NCBI GenBank assembly: GCA_017854255.1
Contig: JAFMIA010000004.1
Span: 1-54,971, forward strand
Reading direction: 5' to 3'
DNA from: Pseudomonadales bacterium
Lineage (GTDB): Bacteria; Pseudomonadota; Gammaproteobacteria; Pseudomonadales; Azotimanducaceae
DNA: 54,971 nt
Below, one piece after another: positions 45,073-54,792 of this stretch (the stretch's first letter is position 1; each line of letters starts with the position of its first letter). Under the pieces are notes generated by a model. The model was not told the DNA's origin, made no database searches, and worked only from the letters and a program-made list of their open reading frames with translations. The position numbers and the translations under genes were made by a program.

Positions 45073-46440
45073 ATGATGACCTTGATGTTGCTCAGTGTGT
45101 TGATCGGTATGTGTTACGGGCTGTATCGACTCGGTCAGCAGGCAGTATCGCTCTCGGTGCGTGTCCTGGTTGGGCTGCTGGGCGGCGCCATCTTTGGGTT
45201 GCTGCTGAACCTGTATTCAGTGTTTTTGGGTGAGGCACTCGGGTCGTTCTTAAGCTGGACGCGCCTGGTGGGTGGCGGCTACATCAGTCTGCTGAAAATG
45301 ATCATCATGCCCCTGATTCTGGTGTCCATGATTGCTGCGGTCATCAAGCTGGAGGCTGTATCAGCCTTAGGTCGCATCGGTGGTCTCGTCTTGTTTATGT
45401 TGCTGGGCACAACGGCCATTGCCGCATTGATCGGCGCGTATATCGCCGTAAGTTTTGGATTGACCGCAGAAGGGCTGGTTGAAGGCGAGCGGGAGCTTGC
45501 TCGGGCTGAGGTTTTACTCAGTCGTCAGGTTGAAATGCGGGACTGGGCGCTGCCTGAACTGTTACTGAGTTTTCTGCCGTCCAATATTTTCTTAGATTTA
45601 ACCGGCGCCAGACCAACCTCGATCATTGCGGTTGCTTTGTTCGGGATTCTGTTCGGCGTTGCGGGTCTGCAGTTGCGCGCTCAGAATGCCGCGCTTGGCG
45701 AGCGGTTACTGGGTGGCATTGCTGTGATTCAGGAATGGGTTATGGCGCTGGTGCGCTTGGTCATTCAATTAACGCCCTATGGGGTTCTCGCCTTGATGAT
45801 CAACGTGTCGGCCGCAGCCGATGGCGATGACATCATGAACTTGATTAACTTCATTTTCGCGTCTTATACCGCTATTTTGTTGATGTTCATTGTCCACGGC
45901 CTGATTCTTCTGGGAGTGGGTTTTAGCCCGAAAGAATTTTACGGCAAAGTCTGGCCCGCGCTGACCTTTGCGTTCTCATCGCGCTCATCCGCCGCAACGA
46001 TTCCGCTGAATGTCGAGGTTCAAACCAAAGCGTTAGGAAATGATCCATCGATCGCCAATTTGTCAGCGACATTTGGCGCCAGTATTGGTCAAAATGGTTG
46101 CGCGGGCATTTATCCTGCGATGTTGGCGGTGATGATTGCACCGACCGTTGGAATCGACCCCATGAGCTTGTCGTTTCTAGTGCCCTTGATTTTGATCACC
46201 ACGGTGAGTTCCTTTGGGATCGCCGGGGTTGGCGGTGGGGCGACCTTTGCCGCGCTGGTGGTTCTACCCGCGATGGGATTGCCCATTACCTTGGTCGCGC
46301 TGTTGATTTCGATTGAACCGTTGATTGATATGGCCAGAACGGCGCTCAATGTTAATGGGTCGATGGTTGCTGGCACGGTGACACAACGATTGCTTGGAAT
46401 GGGACAAGCCTCAGGTGATACCGAGGAAACCGCATCCTAA
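45073..46440 (+). CDS. dicarboxylate/amino acid:cation symporter (DAACS)
   Basis: 455 residues with eight or more membrane helices. Family motifs: 'LLKMIIMPLILVSMIAAV', the serine-rich re-entrant loop SSRSSAATIPLNVE, and 'NGCAGIYPAMLAVMIAP'. The long version with an extended helix 4-5 loop resembles the cystine carrier TcyP as much as GltP. It imports glutamate, cystine or C4-dicarboxylates with Na+ or H+. AAGG SD. Confidence 0.9.
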   Translation: MMTLMLLSVLIGMCYGLYRLGQQAVSLSVRVLVGLLGGAIFGLLLNLYSVFLGEALGSFLSWTRLVGGGYISLLKMIIMPLILVSMIAAVIKLEAVSALGRIGGLVLFMLLGTTAIAALIGAYIAVSFGLTAEGLVEGERELARAEVLLSRQVEMRDWALPELLLSFLPSNIFLDLTGARPTSIIAVALFGILFGVAGLQLRAQNAALGERLLGGIAVIQEWVMALVRLVIQLTPYGVLALMINVSAAADGDDIMNLINFIFASYTAILLMFIVHGLILLGVGFSPKEFYGKVWPALTFAFSSRSSAATIPLNVEVQTKALGNDPSIANLSATFGASIGQNGCAGIYPAMLAVMIAPTVGIDPMSLSFLVPLILITTVSSFGIAGVGGGATFAALVVLPAMGLPITLVALLISIEPLIDMARTALNVNGSMVAGTVTQRLLGMGQASGDTEETAS

Positions 46441-46835
46441 CCCAGGGTAGGGTGATCGCTTGTGACGGTTTAGACGCCCGTTTGAAAGTCGTTTTGATCC
46501 AGTTTTAGGGCTGTTTTCGGTTTTTGATCGTGACTGTGAAGGCGACCGAGGCCGCTTTGATGCGCCCGGCTGTGAGAAAGCGTTTGCCGGAGATCCTGCT
46601 GCGATGGACTCGGCGTTGATTTTGCAGGCGCCCAATGCACAGCGCCTGGTTCTGATGAGCGGTCAATCACTGAAACGATTTTTCGAATGAATTTGACTTA
46701 GAACCGGGTCAGTCCCAATCTGTGATGGTGCGTCCCGACCCGATCATGGGGCATGCTCTTAGGGCAACGCGGTATCGGGGTTTAGGTCAGGTGGTATCGC
46801 CTGTTATGTGTTTATGACCAAGGAAGACCCAATCG
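46441..46835. other. 395-bp gap with an orphan open frame
   Basis: From 46466 to 46690 one forward frame is open for 74 codons (ending LMSGQSLKRFFE-stop). It has no ATG, GTG or TTG before codon 47, so it could be a gene remnant or chance. No terminator, RNA or transposon end was recognised. The SD of the REC-EAL gene (AAGGA) is at the right edge. Confidence 0.4.
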
Positions 46836-48023
46836 ATGTCGAATGAATGGAAATCGCTCAAAATCTTGATCGTTGACGACGATTCGTTTCAGCGGACTAT
46901 TGTGACGAAGGTGCTCAACCTCCTCGGGGTGACTCAGGTCGCGTCAGCTGCGGACGGCCACGCGGCCGAATTACGTCTTGCAGAGGGATGGGACCTGCTC
47001 ATTCTTGATTTGAACATGCCGGGCATGGATGGCATTGAGTTTCTGAACGTCCTGTCAGATCACGCTTTGAACCCTGCGCTGATTTTCTTTAGTGGAGAAG
47101 ATCTTCGGTTGTTGGAGGTTGCTGAAGACCTTGCAAGAGATCTCGGAATTCGTGTGATCGGGTCAATCTCCAAGCCAATCGATCGATCAAAAATCGAAGC
47201 GTTGCTGGATCGGGTTGAACTGAAGACGGCGCCCCAAGCGAAAACGTTTGTACAATCTGAATTATCCGAAGCTGAAATTCGGGCGGGACTTGCTGCAGAC
47301 GCCATTCGATTGGTTTATCAGCCCAAAGTGGATGCTGTGTCTCTCGATATGGTGGGCGTTGAGGCGCTGCTCCGGTGGGAAACGCCCGACGGGACGCTGC
47401 TCGGCCCGGGGGCTGTTGTGCCGGTTGCAGAGCGCTCTGGGCTAATGTTTGCGTTGACTCAAGCCATTTTTACAACCGCGATGGCGCAACTGAGTCAATG
47501 GTGCCAAGCGGGCTATCGCTGGAAAGTGTCGTGTAACTTTTCCGTTAGTGATTTGACGGAGTCGAGTATCGTTCGGGTTCTGGATGATGCCTTGGCAGTA
47601 TCGGGGGCACCTGCGGAGCTGGTGATATTGGAGGTCACAGAAAGTAAGTTGCCGGAAGATGTCTCGCGCGTCATGTCATCCCTCACTCGGATGCGTTTAA
47701 AAGGCTGTGGTATCTCGATTGACGATTTCGGCACCGGTTTCTCGTCGATGGAGCAGCTCAGACGGTTTCCCTTTACAGAACTCAAAATTGATCGGGCTTT
47801 TGTGAACGGGGCGCATTCGATGCCTTCGTCAAAAGCGATCTTCGAGTCGAGTGTTGATTTGGCTCGGCGGCTCGGCATCAGTTCTGTCGCAGAAGGGGTC
47901 GAGGACGAGGCAGATCTAACGCTGTGTCGGTCCCTTGGCGTTGATCTCATTCAAGGGTTTTACATTGCCAGACCGATGTTCCCGGAGGCCGTGGTTGAAT
48001 GGGCGATCAAAAGGGGGCATTAG
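46836..48023 (+). CDS. REC-EAL cyclic-di-GMP phosphodiesterase (RocR/PvrR-like)
   Basis: 395 residues, close to RocR (392). The receiver domain (1-125) has the DDD pocket (IVDDDSF) and phospho-Asp in LILDLNMPG. The EAL domain (about 150-395) keeps catalytic residues: VEALLRW, EVTES, DDFGTGFSS, ELKIDRAF and EGVEDEAD. An active enzyme that degrades c-di-GMP when phosphorylated is expected. No cognate kinase lies adjacent; the broken sensor at 32.6 kb is distant. Confidence 0.93.
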   Translation: MSNEWKSLKILIVDDDSFQRTIVTKVLNLLGVTQVASAADGHAAELRLAEGWDLLILDLNMPGMDGIEFLNVLSDHALNPALIFFSGEDLRLLEVAEDLARDLGIRVIGSISKPIDRSKIEALLDRVELKTAPQAKTFVQSELSEAEIRAGLAADAIRLVYQPKVDAVSLDMVGVEALLRWETPDGTLLGPGAVVPVAERSGLMFALTQAIFTTAMAQLSQWCQAGYRWKVSCNFSVSDLTESSIVRVLDDALAVSGAPAELVILEVTESKLPEDVSRVMSSLTRMRLKGCGISIDDFGTGFSSMEQLRRFPFTELKIDRAFVNGAHSMPSSKAIFESSVDLARRLGISSVAEGVEDEADLTLCRSLGVDLIQGFYIARPMFPEAVVEWAIKRGH

Positions 48024-48028
48024 CAAGA

Positions 48029-48877
48029 TTAGGCATCGATAACGCCGAGCTCTAGCAATCGTTCGTGCAGATAGTCTCCAGCGGTATAGCGGCGGGAGAG
48101 CTGCACATCGGGACGCGGGTGTAAGAATAAAGGCATCGACATTCGGCTATCGGCGTCAAGTTCGGGATTCTCCGAGGCCACACGATGGGTTGTCGATGGG
48201 AAGTAGCCGTTTGAAGCCTCCGCCAGCATATCGCCCGTATTGACCAGCACCTGATCGTCGCGGTCTTCGATTCGGAGCCACTCGCCATTCTTCCCAAGAA
48301 TCTCAAGACCAGGTCCATTTGATGCGGGCAGAATCGTCAATAAATTGATGTCTTCGTGGGCGCTTGCCCGAGGTAGATCGGTGCCGGCACGAACCGCAGG
48401 ATAATGCAGAATCCGCAATAAGCTAGATTGACTGGCGTCGATCATACTGGACAAGGGTTCGAGGTAGCCGTCGCAAACGTCCGTTGGGGAGTGGCGTTCA
48501 ACCCAGGTGAGCAATGTTTTGGCGAAGTCTTCGGCTGCGTGATAGTAGGTCAGTAGGTCGGCGCGTAAATCACTCGGGCACCGGCCTGCGGGGTAAAAAT
48601 GAAAATATTCTTTGAAATCTTGTACTGCACTGCCTTTAGCGGATTCGGCGTCGGCCAAACCAAAATAGCCGTCTTGCGTGTCTTTGTTAAATTGAAATTC
48701 AAATTTTTCTTTACTGTCAAAAAATGCCTGCCAATCATCATAGATTTGATGGACCCGGGTCATATCAAGGGGATGATCGGTCAGAGCGGCGAAACCATAG
48801 TCGTGAAGGGACCGAACAAAGGCTTGATCGCTATCTTTTGAGCGCATCGATATCGTGGGTAAGGTGTGTTTTGACAT
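48029..48877 (-). CDS. isopenicillin-N-synthase-like 2-oxoglutarate/Fe(II) oxygenase
   Basis: 282 residues from the ATG at 48877. The jelly-roll core has HEDINLLTIL (His and Asp metal ligands) and the distal His in STTHRVASENP. The 2-oxoglutarate-binding RxS appears as SRMSMPLFLHPR. The start is typical (ISMRSKDSDQAFVRSLHDYG). The family includes plant and fungal hydroxylases and oxidases. The gene starts 13 bp after the nucleoside-transporter stop on the same strand, so they form an operon, suggesting a nucleoside or base substrate (inference). Confidence 0.88.
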   Translation of the reverse strand: MSKHTLPTISMRSKDSDQAFVRSLHDYGFAALTDHPLDMTRVHQIYDDWQAFFDSKEKFEFQFNKDTQDGYFGLADAESAKGSAVQDFKEYFHFYPAGRCPSDLRADLLTYYHAAEDFAKTLLTWVERHSPTDVCDGYLEPLSSMIDASQSSLLRILHYPAVRAGTDLPRASAHEDINLLTILPASNGPGLEILGKNGEWLRIEDRDDQVLVNTGDMLAEASNGYFPSTTHRVASENPELDADSRMSMPLFLHPRPDVQLSRRYTAGDYLHERLLELGVIDA

Positions 48878-48890
48878 AGGGAATCGAGAC

Positions 48891-50102
48891 TTACTGAAAT
48901 GAAAGGAAGAAACCTGCGAGTGCGGCACTCATCAAGTTCGCCAAGGTGGCAGTGAGCAAGGCTCGAAGACCCAGGCGAGAAATATCGTCGCGTCGGGTCG
49001 GTGCAAGGGCGCCAAGGCCGCCGAGTAATATGGCAATGGATGAGAAATTAGCGAAGCCGCACAGCGCAAACACAACAATAGCTTGGCTTATAGGTGACAA
49101 AGTATCAGCAATATCCAAGTACGCGATGTAGGCGACAAACTCATTAAGAACCAGCTTCTGCCCGATCAAGCCACCCGCAACATTGGCCTCAGACCAGGGG
49201 ACGCCCAGCAAGAAGGCGATGGGTTGGAACAGGTAGCCTAAAATTAATTCAATGGTAACCGCCTCGAATCCGATCAATGCGGTCGCCCATCCCAGCAGGC
49301 CGTTGAGGGCGGCGATCAGGGCAATGAAGGCCAGCAGCATCGCGCCAACCGCCATGGCCATTTGAAGCCCCGTCATGGCGCCGTTAGCCGCCGCATCAAA
49401 GATGTTTACGTAGTGATGCATTTCGTCATCCAACGCGTCGCTAGGATCTGCCGGTGTGTCGGTCTCGGGTACCATGATCTTGGCCATCATAAGGCCGCCA
49501 GGTGCCGCCATAAAACTTGCCGCCAGAAGGTACTTCATCTCAATGCCGAGGGCTGCGTATCCCGCCATGACCGAGCCTGCGATTGAGGCAAGCCCGCCAA
49601 CCATGACAGCAAATAATTCTGATTTCGTCATGGACGCGATATACGGACGCACCACGAGTGGCGCCTCGGTCTGGCCAATAAAAATGTTCGCCGCAGAAGC
49701 CATGGACTCGGTATGGCTGGTCTTAAGCAATTTTCTCAGCGCGCCGCCAATCAGTTTGATCATCCACTGCATGACATTGAGGTAGTACAAAACCGCAATG
49801 AGTGACGAGAAGAATATGATCACGGGCAAAACGTTGATGGCAAAAACGAATCCCGCGCCTTCCGCCGCTAAGCTGCCAAATAGGAAATCAATGCCGGCTT
49901 TTGAATAACTGAGTAACACCACAACTTTGTCGGCGAGCGCGGCGAGTAAGTCTTTGCCGAAGGGGACATAGAGAATGAGCCCGCCAAGGCCGGCCTGCAG
50001 CGCAAAGGCTCCGAGAACGGTTCTGAGCGAAATGGCTTGTCGATTGGTTGACAACAGATAGGCAATAAAAGGAAACAGTGCGATACCCAGCAGGCTGATC
50101 AT
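48891..50102 (-). CDS. NupC-like concentrative nucleoside transporter (CNT)
   Basis: 403 residues, mostly membrane helices. CNT motifs: '[16 protein letters not shown]', '[20 protein letters not shown]' (the substrate and ion site), '[20 protein letters not shown]' and '[20 protein letters not shown]'. It imports nucleosides with H+ or Na+. It is transcribed upstream of and together with the 2-oxoglutarate oxygenase. Its upstream region is shared divergently with the AttH/CrtC-like gene. Confidence 0.92.
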   Translation of the reverse strand: MISLLGIALFPFIAYLLSTNRQAISLRTVLGAFALQAGLGGLILYVPFGKDLLAALADKVVVLLSYSKAGIDFLFGSLAAEGAGFVFAINVLPVIIFFSSLIAVLYYLNVMQWMIKLIGGALRKLLKTSHTESMASAANIFIGQTEAPLVVRPYIASMTKSELFAVMVGGLASIAGSVMAGYAALGIEMKYLLAASFMAAPGGLMMAKIMVPETDTPADPSDALDDEMHHYVNIFDAAANGAMTGLQMAMAVGAMLLAFIALIAALNGLLGWATALIGFEAVTIELILGYLFQPIAFLLGVPWSEANVAGGLIGQKLVLNEFVAYIAYLDIADTLSPISQAIVVFALCGFANFSSIAILLGGLGALAPTRRDDISRLGLRALLTATLANLMSAALAGFFLSFQ

Positions 50103-50223
50103 AAGCGAGTTCTCGCAGTGGCAAAGCCTGAATCATATCAATCAAAGTGGGCGGTTGCTAAGGCTTTTGACCTGCTGATCTTTTCAATGCACTCTGTTGG
50201 CACAAGCATCCAAGGAGCACACT

Positions 50224-51318
50224 ATGTTAACGAAGGGCGATGACTATCCGCTGCACCAAACCCCAGAGCCGATTGCTTACGTGGGGGGAAATCGCAACTT
50301 TTACGACCGTTATTTTTTTAACGGCTATAACGCTGACGGCTCAGTTTTCTTCGCGTTCGCGCTCGGGGTTTATCCTTACGTTGATGTGATGGATGGGGCT
50401 TTCTCGATTGTGATCGATGGGCAGCAGCACAATGTGATTGCGTCGAAGACCATGTCACTTGAGCGGTTAACGACCCAAATCGGGCCCTTGGCACTCGAGA
50501 TTGAAACGCCGTTAGAGCAGCTGCGGATTCGGTGCGATGATGCGGAATCGGGTATCGCCTGCGATCTTGTGTTTACCGCTTTCATTCCGCCTCATGAGGA
50601 GCCGAGATTTGTTCGTCGTACTGGGGCGCAGCTTGGGATGGATTTGACAAGGATGATGCAAAACGGAACTTGGTCCGGATCGATAAAAGTTGCGGGCGTT
50701 GTCAAAGACGTCTCACCCACTTCATTTCAAGGCACGAGGGATCGTTCTTGGGGTATCCGGAATATTGGCGCGCCGGACGCGCAACCAAATCCTGCCGCGA
50801 CGGGCTTCCAGTTCTTTTGGATCTGGGCACCGCTGAATTTTAAAGATTTTAGTATTCATTATTTCGTCAATCAGGATGCTGCGGGGGACGCATGGAATGA
50901 AAATGCGGTTTTGATTCCGAAAGCGCTAGGTGAGCCTGAAATTAAAATGAAACACTTCGGTTATGAGCAGGACTATGAGCCGGGCACTCGGTTCGCTAAA
51001 AATGCCCGGATCCATATGACGTCGGCGGATGGCGAGACTTATCAGATAGAACTGCAGCCAAAGTGGAATTTTTATATGAAGGGCTTAGGCTATGGTCATC
51101 CAACGCATCGTCATGGTGGCTATCACGGTGATCTATCGGTCATTCGTGAGCGCTATGAGCTGAATGCAGTAAGCCCTGAAAATATACACGTGCAAGCAAT
51201 GTGTGATGCGATGCTTACAACCTCGAAAGGACAGGAGCAGGGCCAAGGTGTTTTAGAGCAATTGGTGATCGGACCCCATGCCCCGTCTGGCTTTACCGAA
51301 TTGATGGATTTTGCTTAG
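50224..51318 (+). CDS. AttH/CrtC-like beta-barrel hypothetical protein
   Basis: 364 residues from the ATG at 50224 with AAGGAG six bases upstream. Rich in beta strands and aromatic residues: 'NRNFYDRYFFNGYNADGSVF', 'DRSWGIRNIG', 'FFWIWAPLNFKDFSIHYFVN', 'GYGHPTHRHGGYHGDL'. The layout, with DRSWG and paired lipocalin-like halves, recalls hydroxyneurosporene synthase/AttH-type domains. These are common in lipid- and steroid-degrading bacteria but poorly characterised. No signal peptide. Confidence 0.75.
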   Translation: MLTKGDDYPLHQTPEPIAYVGGNRNFYDRYFFNGYNADGSVFFAFALGVYPYVDVMDGAFSIVIDGQQHNVIASKTMSLERLTTQIGPLALEIETPLEQLRIRCDDAESGIACDLVFTAFIPPHEEPRFVRRTGAQLGMDLTRMMQNGTWSGSIKVAGVVKDVSPTSFQGTRDRSWGIRNIGAPDAQPNPAATGFQFFWIWAPLNFKDFSIHYFVNQDAAGDAWNENAVLIPKALGEPEIKMKHFGYEQDYEPGTRFAKNARIHMTSADGETYQIELQPKWNFYMKGLGYGHPTHRHGGYHGDLSVIRERYELNAVSPENIHVQAMCDAMLTTSKGQEQGQGVLEQLVIGPHAPSGFTELMDFA

Positions 51319-51329
51319 CGTCTTGATGC

Positions 51330-52301
51330 TTACAGAGGTCGACGTGCCGAGATAATGGCCCGCAAAGGCGCAGGGTAACCCTCGATCGTTTTGTTTGGAT
51401 TGCACGGGTCGAGAAAATCTGCAAGGGATTGAAAGGCCATCCACGGGGTTTGGCGTTGCTCGATTACGCTTGTTTGCGTGACATCCAAAACGTTAAGGCA
51501 GTCAAAGCCGGCCTGCTCGAGTTGCGATAATAACCGATCAAGGCTCGGCACCTCCCAGACGTTGCGCATTTTGGCATAGCGCGGCTCTGGCTTCAGTGCC
51601 GGTTCAGCGCCGTTCTGGATAATAAGCGTTTCAAGCACCAATTCGCCCCCCTTGGCTAGGGCTTGCTTGCAGCGGTTCAAATGTTCAATAGGGTCTCGGC
51701 GATGGTAGAGCACGCCCATGGAAAAGACCGTGTCAAAAAAGGGGGTATTGGGTAGGTCTTCATCGATTAGTGGCAGCATCGCGGCGTTGTTGGGGCCTTG
51801 CAGCCGTTGCAGGGCTTGAAACTGGTAACAAAATAGCCGGGTTGGATCAATTCCGAGCGCGAGACGCGCGCCATCACCCAACATCCGATACAGGTAATAA
51901 CCATTGCCACAGCCGATATCTAAAACGGCCTTGCCGGCAAGGGGTTGAATTTTGTTTTGCAGCCGCGCCCACTTCCAATCTGAGCGCCATTCGGTATCTA
52001 GGTCGAGTCCAAATAGGTTGAAAGGTCCTTTGCGCCAGGGTTTTAGGGCTTGGAGTTGTTGCTCGAGCACCAAGCGGTCGACCTTGTTGTGGCTGCTTAA
52101 TCGCACGCTGGGTCGAGCGAGTTCCGCGCGCACATCATCCGTTTGGGGGAGGGCCTTAAGAATGTCGTCCCAATCATCGCTCCGGCCGTGAGGACGTAAC
52201 GCAAGTCGTTCTTGTACCCGAGCTTTAAGAAAGTCATGGTCGTTGCGCAGTAATTCGTGCTGGGTGAGTTCGAAAAAACGATCAAAGGTTGCCAGACTCA
52301 T
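51330..52301 (-). CDS. cmoB: tRNA U34 carboxymethyltransferase CmoB
   Basis: 323 residues, identical in length to E. coli CmoB. It transfers the carboxymethyl group from carboxy-SAM to 5-hydroxyuridine-34 of tRNA. Clear motifs: 'PWRKGPFNLFGLDLDTEWRS', 'VLDIGCGNGYYLYRMLGDGA', 'GIDPTRLF', 'DTVFSMGVLYHRRDPIEHL' and 'ADFLDPCNPNKTIEGYPAP'. The start at 52301 lies 7 bp after the cmoA stop. Confidence 0.97.
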   Translation of the reverse strand: MSLATFDRFFELTQHELLRNDHDFLKARVQERLALRPHGRSDDWDDILKALPQTDDVRAELARPSVRLSSHNKVDRLVLEQQLQALKPWRKGPFNLFGLDLDTEWRSDWKWARLQNKIQPLAGKAVLDIGCGNGYYLYRMLGDGARLALGIDPTRLFCYQFQALQRLQGPNNAAMLPLIDEDLPNTPFFDTVFSMGVLYHRRDPIEHLNRCKQALAKGGELVLETLIIQNGAEPALKPEPRYAKMRNVWEVPSLDRLLSQLEQAGFDCLNVLDVTQTSVIEQRQTPWMAFQSLADFLDPCNPNKTIEGYPAPLRAIISARRPL

Positions 52302-52308
52302 CGCGTGC

Positions 52309-53121
52309 TCACCGACTATCCAGCCCCGATTGATGCGACGTGAGCTTTGGGTTCGTTCGTGGTTTTTGGCCCATAAAAGCGATGAAGTTGAGCGCGCGCG
52401 TGAGGGTTTGGGGAATCTCAAAGCCGCATTGCGCTAAGCGCTGATGGTGCGCAAATTCGGTCTCGGGAATTAAAACCGCCTCAAGGGCTGATCTTTTTTG
52501 GGCGATCTCAAGCTCGCTGTAACCCTGCTGTCGTTTGAAATCCAGATGCAGGTCGTTGATGGCTTGTTGCGGATCTAGCTCGGGGTTTGTCACTTTTTCG
52601 GCAATGAAAACAATGCCCCCGGGTAACAAAGATTGGTAGATTCGGGCCATCAATTGATCTCGTATCGCCAGCGGCAGAAACTGAAGCGTGTAGTTGAGCA
52701 CGATGATCGAGGCCCCAGTGAGGTCGGTATCGCTGATATCCTGGCAGCTGAGTGCGACGCGGTCGTTTTCGATGAGGTTGCGCAACGTAATTTGGCATCG
52801 GTCAATCATCGGTTGGGAATTGTCGACGCCGATGACCTTGCAAGTTGTTGGCGAGAAATCGGCCAGTACCTTTGTTGAGGTGCCGGATGAGCAGCCCAAA
52901 TCAAATAATAAGCTGCCGGGTTGTGCATAGCGATTGGTGATCAGCGAGAGTACCTCATGACAGAGCGCATAGCCGGGCACCGAGCGCGCAATCATGTCGT
53001 CGAAAACCTGCGCGACCTGATGATTGAACACAAATGGGGATATGGCTTCTTTCGCCTCAGCGTAAACGCGATCAATATCGGGCGCGTTTGATTCTGGATT
53101 GTCGGGCAAGGAGGGCGGCAT
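52309..53121 (-). CDS. cmoA: carboxy-SAM synthase CmoA
   Basis: 270 residues against about 247 in E. coli; a short C-terminal tail (KPRTNPKLTSHQSGLDSR) accounts for part. It makes carboxy-SAM from SAM and prephenate. Motifs: 'VFDDMIARSVPGY', 'LLFDLGCSSGTSTKVLA', 'VIGVDNSQPMIDRC', 'IIVLNYTLQFLP' and 'NDLHLDFKRQQGYSELEIAQ'. First gene of the cmoAB operon. Confidence 0.97.
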   Translation of the reverse strand: MPPSLPDNPESNAPDIDRVYAEAKEAISPFVFNHQVAQVFDDMIARSVPGYALCHEVLSLITNRYAQPGSLLFDLGCSSGTSTKVLADFSPTTCKVIGVDNSQPMIDRCQITLRNLIENDRVALSCQDISDTDLTGASIIVLNYTLQFLPLAIRDQLMARIYQSLLPGGIVFIAEKVTNPELDPQQAINDLHLDFKRQQGYSELEIAQKRSALEAVLIPETEFAHHQRLAQCGFEIPQTLTRALNFIAFMGQKPRTNPKLTSHQSGLDSR

Positions 53122-53377
53122 CTATCCGGTCTCTTAAACGTGAGGAGAATGGCTTGCGCTAGTTTAAGGGAGATTCGGGCCTGGTTAAATCGTTAAAACG
53201 CCCGGGAGGGCAACGCCCTAAATCGGCGCATCAACTTAGGGTCATGTCTTGAATTAATTGACAGCAAGTCTAAGATCAAATGGCATGCGACGGTTGTCCC
53301 ATCGTTAGATCTTGGTGCAATCAGTTGTTAGGGCTGAGTGCCTGTGGGGCTATCGACCTTTTTTGAAGGAGCGCTAC

Positions 53378-53977
53378 ATGAGCGAATGGATCTTGAGGAT
53401 TAATACGGCAGGGTTGCCGCTGTCATGGCTAAGCTGGCAAGAAGCGGTCTCGCTGCATGCGCGCGAGCTGGTGAGCTGGACGTTCGGTGAGACATTGAAA
53501 GTGGTTCGAGGCGGTTATTCTAAAACGGGACAACGTACTGTGCTGGCCCTCACGAGCGTGCTGGCGTGTAAGGGGCGAGTTGTTTCAATGGATAGCAAAG
53601 CCGCCTTGTCTAACGCTACGCTGTTTAAACGCGATCATTATCGCTGTCTGTATTGCGGGCTTGCTTTGCCTGCGACAGCGCTGAGTCGGGATCATGTGCA
53701 TCCCGTTTCTCGGGGTGGCAAAGATGAATGGATGAACGTGGTGACGGCCTGTAAGCGCTGCAATGCCCGTAAGGGTAATCGCTTATTGTCAGAATCCGCT
53801 CTGTCGTTATTGGCCTTACCTTATCGACCCAATCATGCTGAATATCTTGCATTGACCCACAGCGGCCGGATCCTGGGTGATCAAATGACCTTCTTGCAGA
53901 ATCAGTTTTCGATCAACGGTCGTGGCTTGAGGGGGACGGGGCAACTCGCTGCTAAAGAGATCTACGCGGCCCAATAG
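53378..53977 (+). CDS. HNH endonuclease family protein
   Basis: 199 residues from the ATG at 53378 (GGAG six bases upstream). The N-terminal half (LRINTAGLPLSWLSWQEAVS) precedes the HNH centre: CLYCG, LSRDHVHPVSRGGKDEWMNV and CKRCNARKGNR. The two CxxC pairs bind a structural zinc, and the DHVHP His is catalytic. This stand-alone form is widespread in Proteobacteria with unknown role. No partner methylase or phage gene lies nearby. The 256-bp gap upstream holds a TTGACA at 53258-53263 without a good -10. Confidence 0.88.
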   Translation: MSEWILRINTAGLPLSWLSWQEAVSLHARELVSWTFGETLKVVRGGYSKTGQRTVLALTSVLACKGRVVSMDSKAALSNATLFKRDHYRCLYCGLALPATALSRDHVHPVSRGGKDEWMNVVTACKRCNARKGNRLLSESALSLLALPYRPNHAEYLALTHSGRILGDQMTFLQNQFSINGRGLRGTGQLAAKEIYAAQ

Positions 53978-54018
53978 ACGCCTTAATTGCGTGATTTAGA
54001 CCTAAAAAGGAACCAAGC

Positions 54019-54756
54019 ATGGTTGTGACTTATGAAATGGATCAAGAGACGGCGATCATTCGAATCAATCGACCGGAACAGTTAAATGCGCTGGATGAAA
54101 ACGTGGTTCAAGGTTTAAGAGCGGCCTGGATTCGATACCGTGAGGACGACCAAGCGCGATGTGCCATATTGTGTGCGGCGGGCGAGCGGGCTTTTTCGGT
54201 TGGCGCGGATATTAAGCAAGCGCCGAAGGAAATGTGGCAGGCGGTTCCATCGGTTGGGGTTCAATTAGACAAGCCGATTATCGCGGCGGTCCAGGGTTTT
54301 TGCGTCGGCGGTGCTTACATTTTAGTTCAGATGTGTGACCTGGTCGTTGCCGCGAGCGATACTCGGTTTCGATATCCCGAGGCGCAGGTTGGATTTACAG
54401 GCGGGTTAATAGCCAGTTGCGCCGCAAGGGTGCCGCATAAAATTGCGATGGAATTTATGTTGCTGGGGCAGGACATTGATGCGCAACGTGCCTTTGACGT
54501 GGGCATGGTCAATCGCGTGGTGCCGGCTGGTCAGCAACTCGCGGCAGCTTTGGAATATGCCAGAATTCTCGAGCGGAGCGCGCCGCTTGTGGTGCAGACG
54601 ATCAAAAACTTTGTCGATCAAACGCTTCCGAAAGGCCCAGCCGAACGGGCAGCCCTGGCGCGCGATCATTTGCTTAAAGTCCGAGACTCCGAAGATGGCG
54701 CCGAGGGCCGGGCGGCCTTCAAGGCGAAGCGCCCGCCGGCGTTCAAAGGCTGGTAA
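54019..54756 (+). CDS. enoyl-CoA hydratase/isomerase
   Basis: 245 residues with AAGGA before the ATG. Crotonase fold: 'RAAWIRYREDDQARCAILC', 'RAFSVGADIKQAP' (oxyanion hole), 'VQGFCVGGAYILVQMCDLVV' and 'PEAQVGFTGGLIASCAA'. The catalytic Glu pair of true hydratases is not clear, so isomerase or hydrolase activity is possible. Role in fatty or branched acyl-CoA breakdown. A 17-bp repeat array follows. Confidence 0.92.
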   Translation: MVVTYEMDQETAIIRINRPEQLNALDENVVQGLRAAWIRYREDDQARCAILCAAGERAFSVGADIKQAPKEMWQAVPSVGVQLDKPIIAAVQGFCVGGAYILVQMCDLVVAASDTRFRYPEAQVGFTGGLIASCAARVPHKIAMEFMLLGQDIDAQRAFDVGMVNRVVPAGQQLAAALEYARILERSAPLVVQTIKNFVDQTLPKGPAERAALARDHLLKVRDSEDGAEGRAAFKAKRPPAFKGW

Positions 54757-54771
54757 ACGGTCCTCTGGGTT

Positions 54772-54791
54772 GGGTTCGCCCGCATTTTTTT
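54772..54791 (+). terminator. possible terminator after enoyl-CoA hydratase
   Basis: A short GGG-TTCG-CCC stem with the stable UUCG loop is followed after GCA by seven T. The stem is only three to four pairs, so efficiency is doubtful. Confidence 0.4.
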
Positions 54792-54792
54792 A

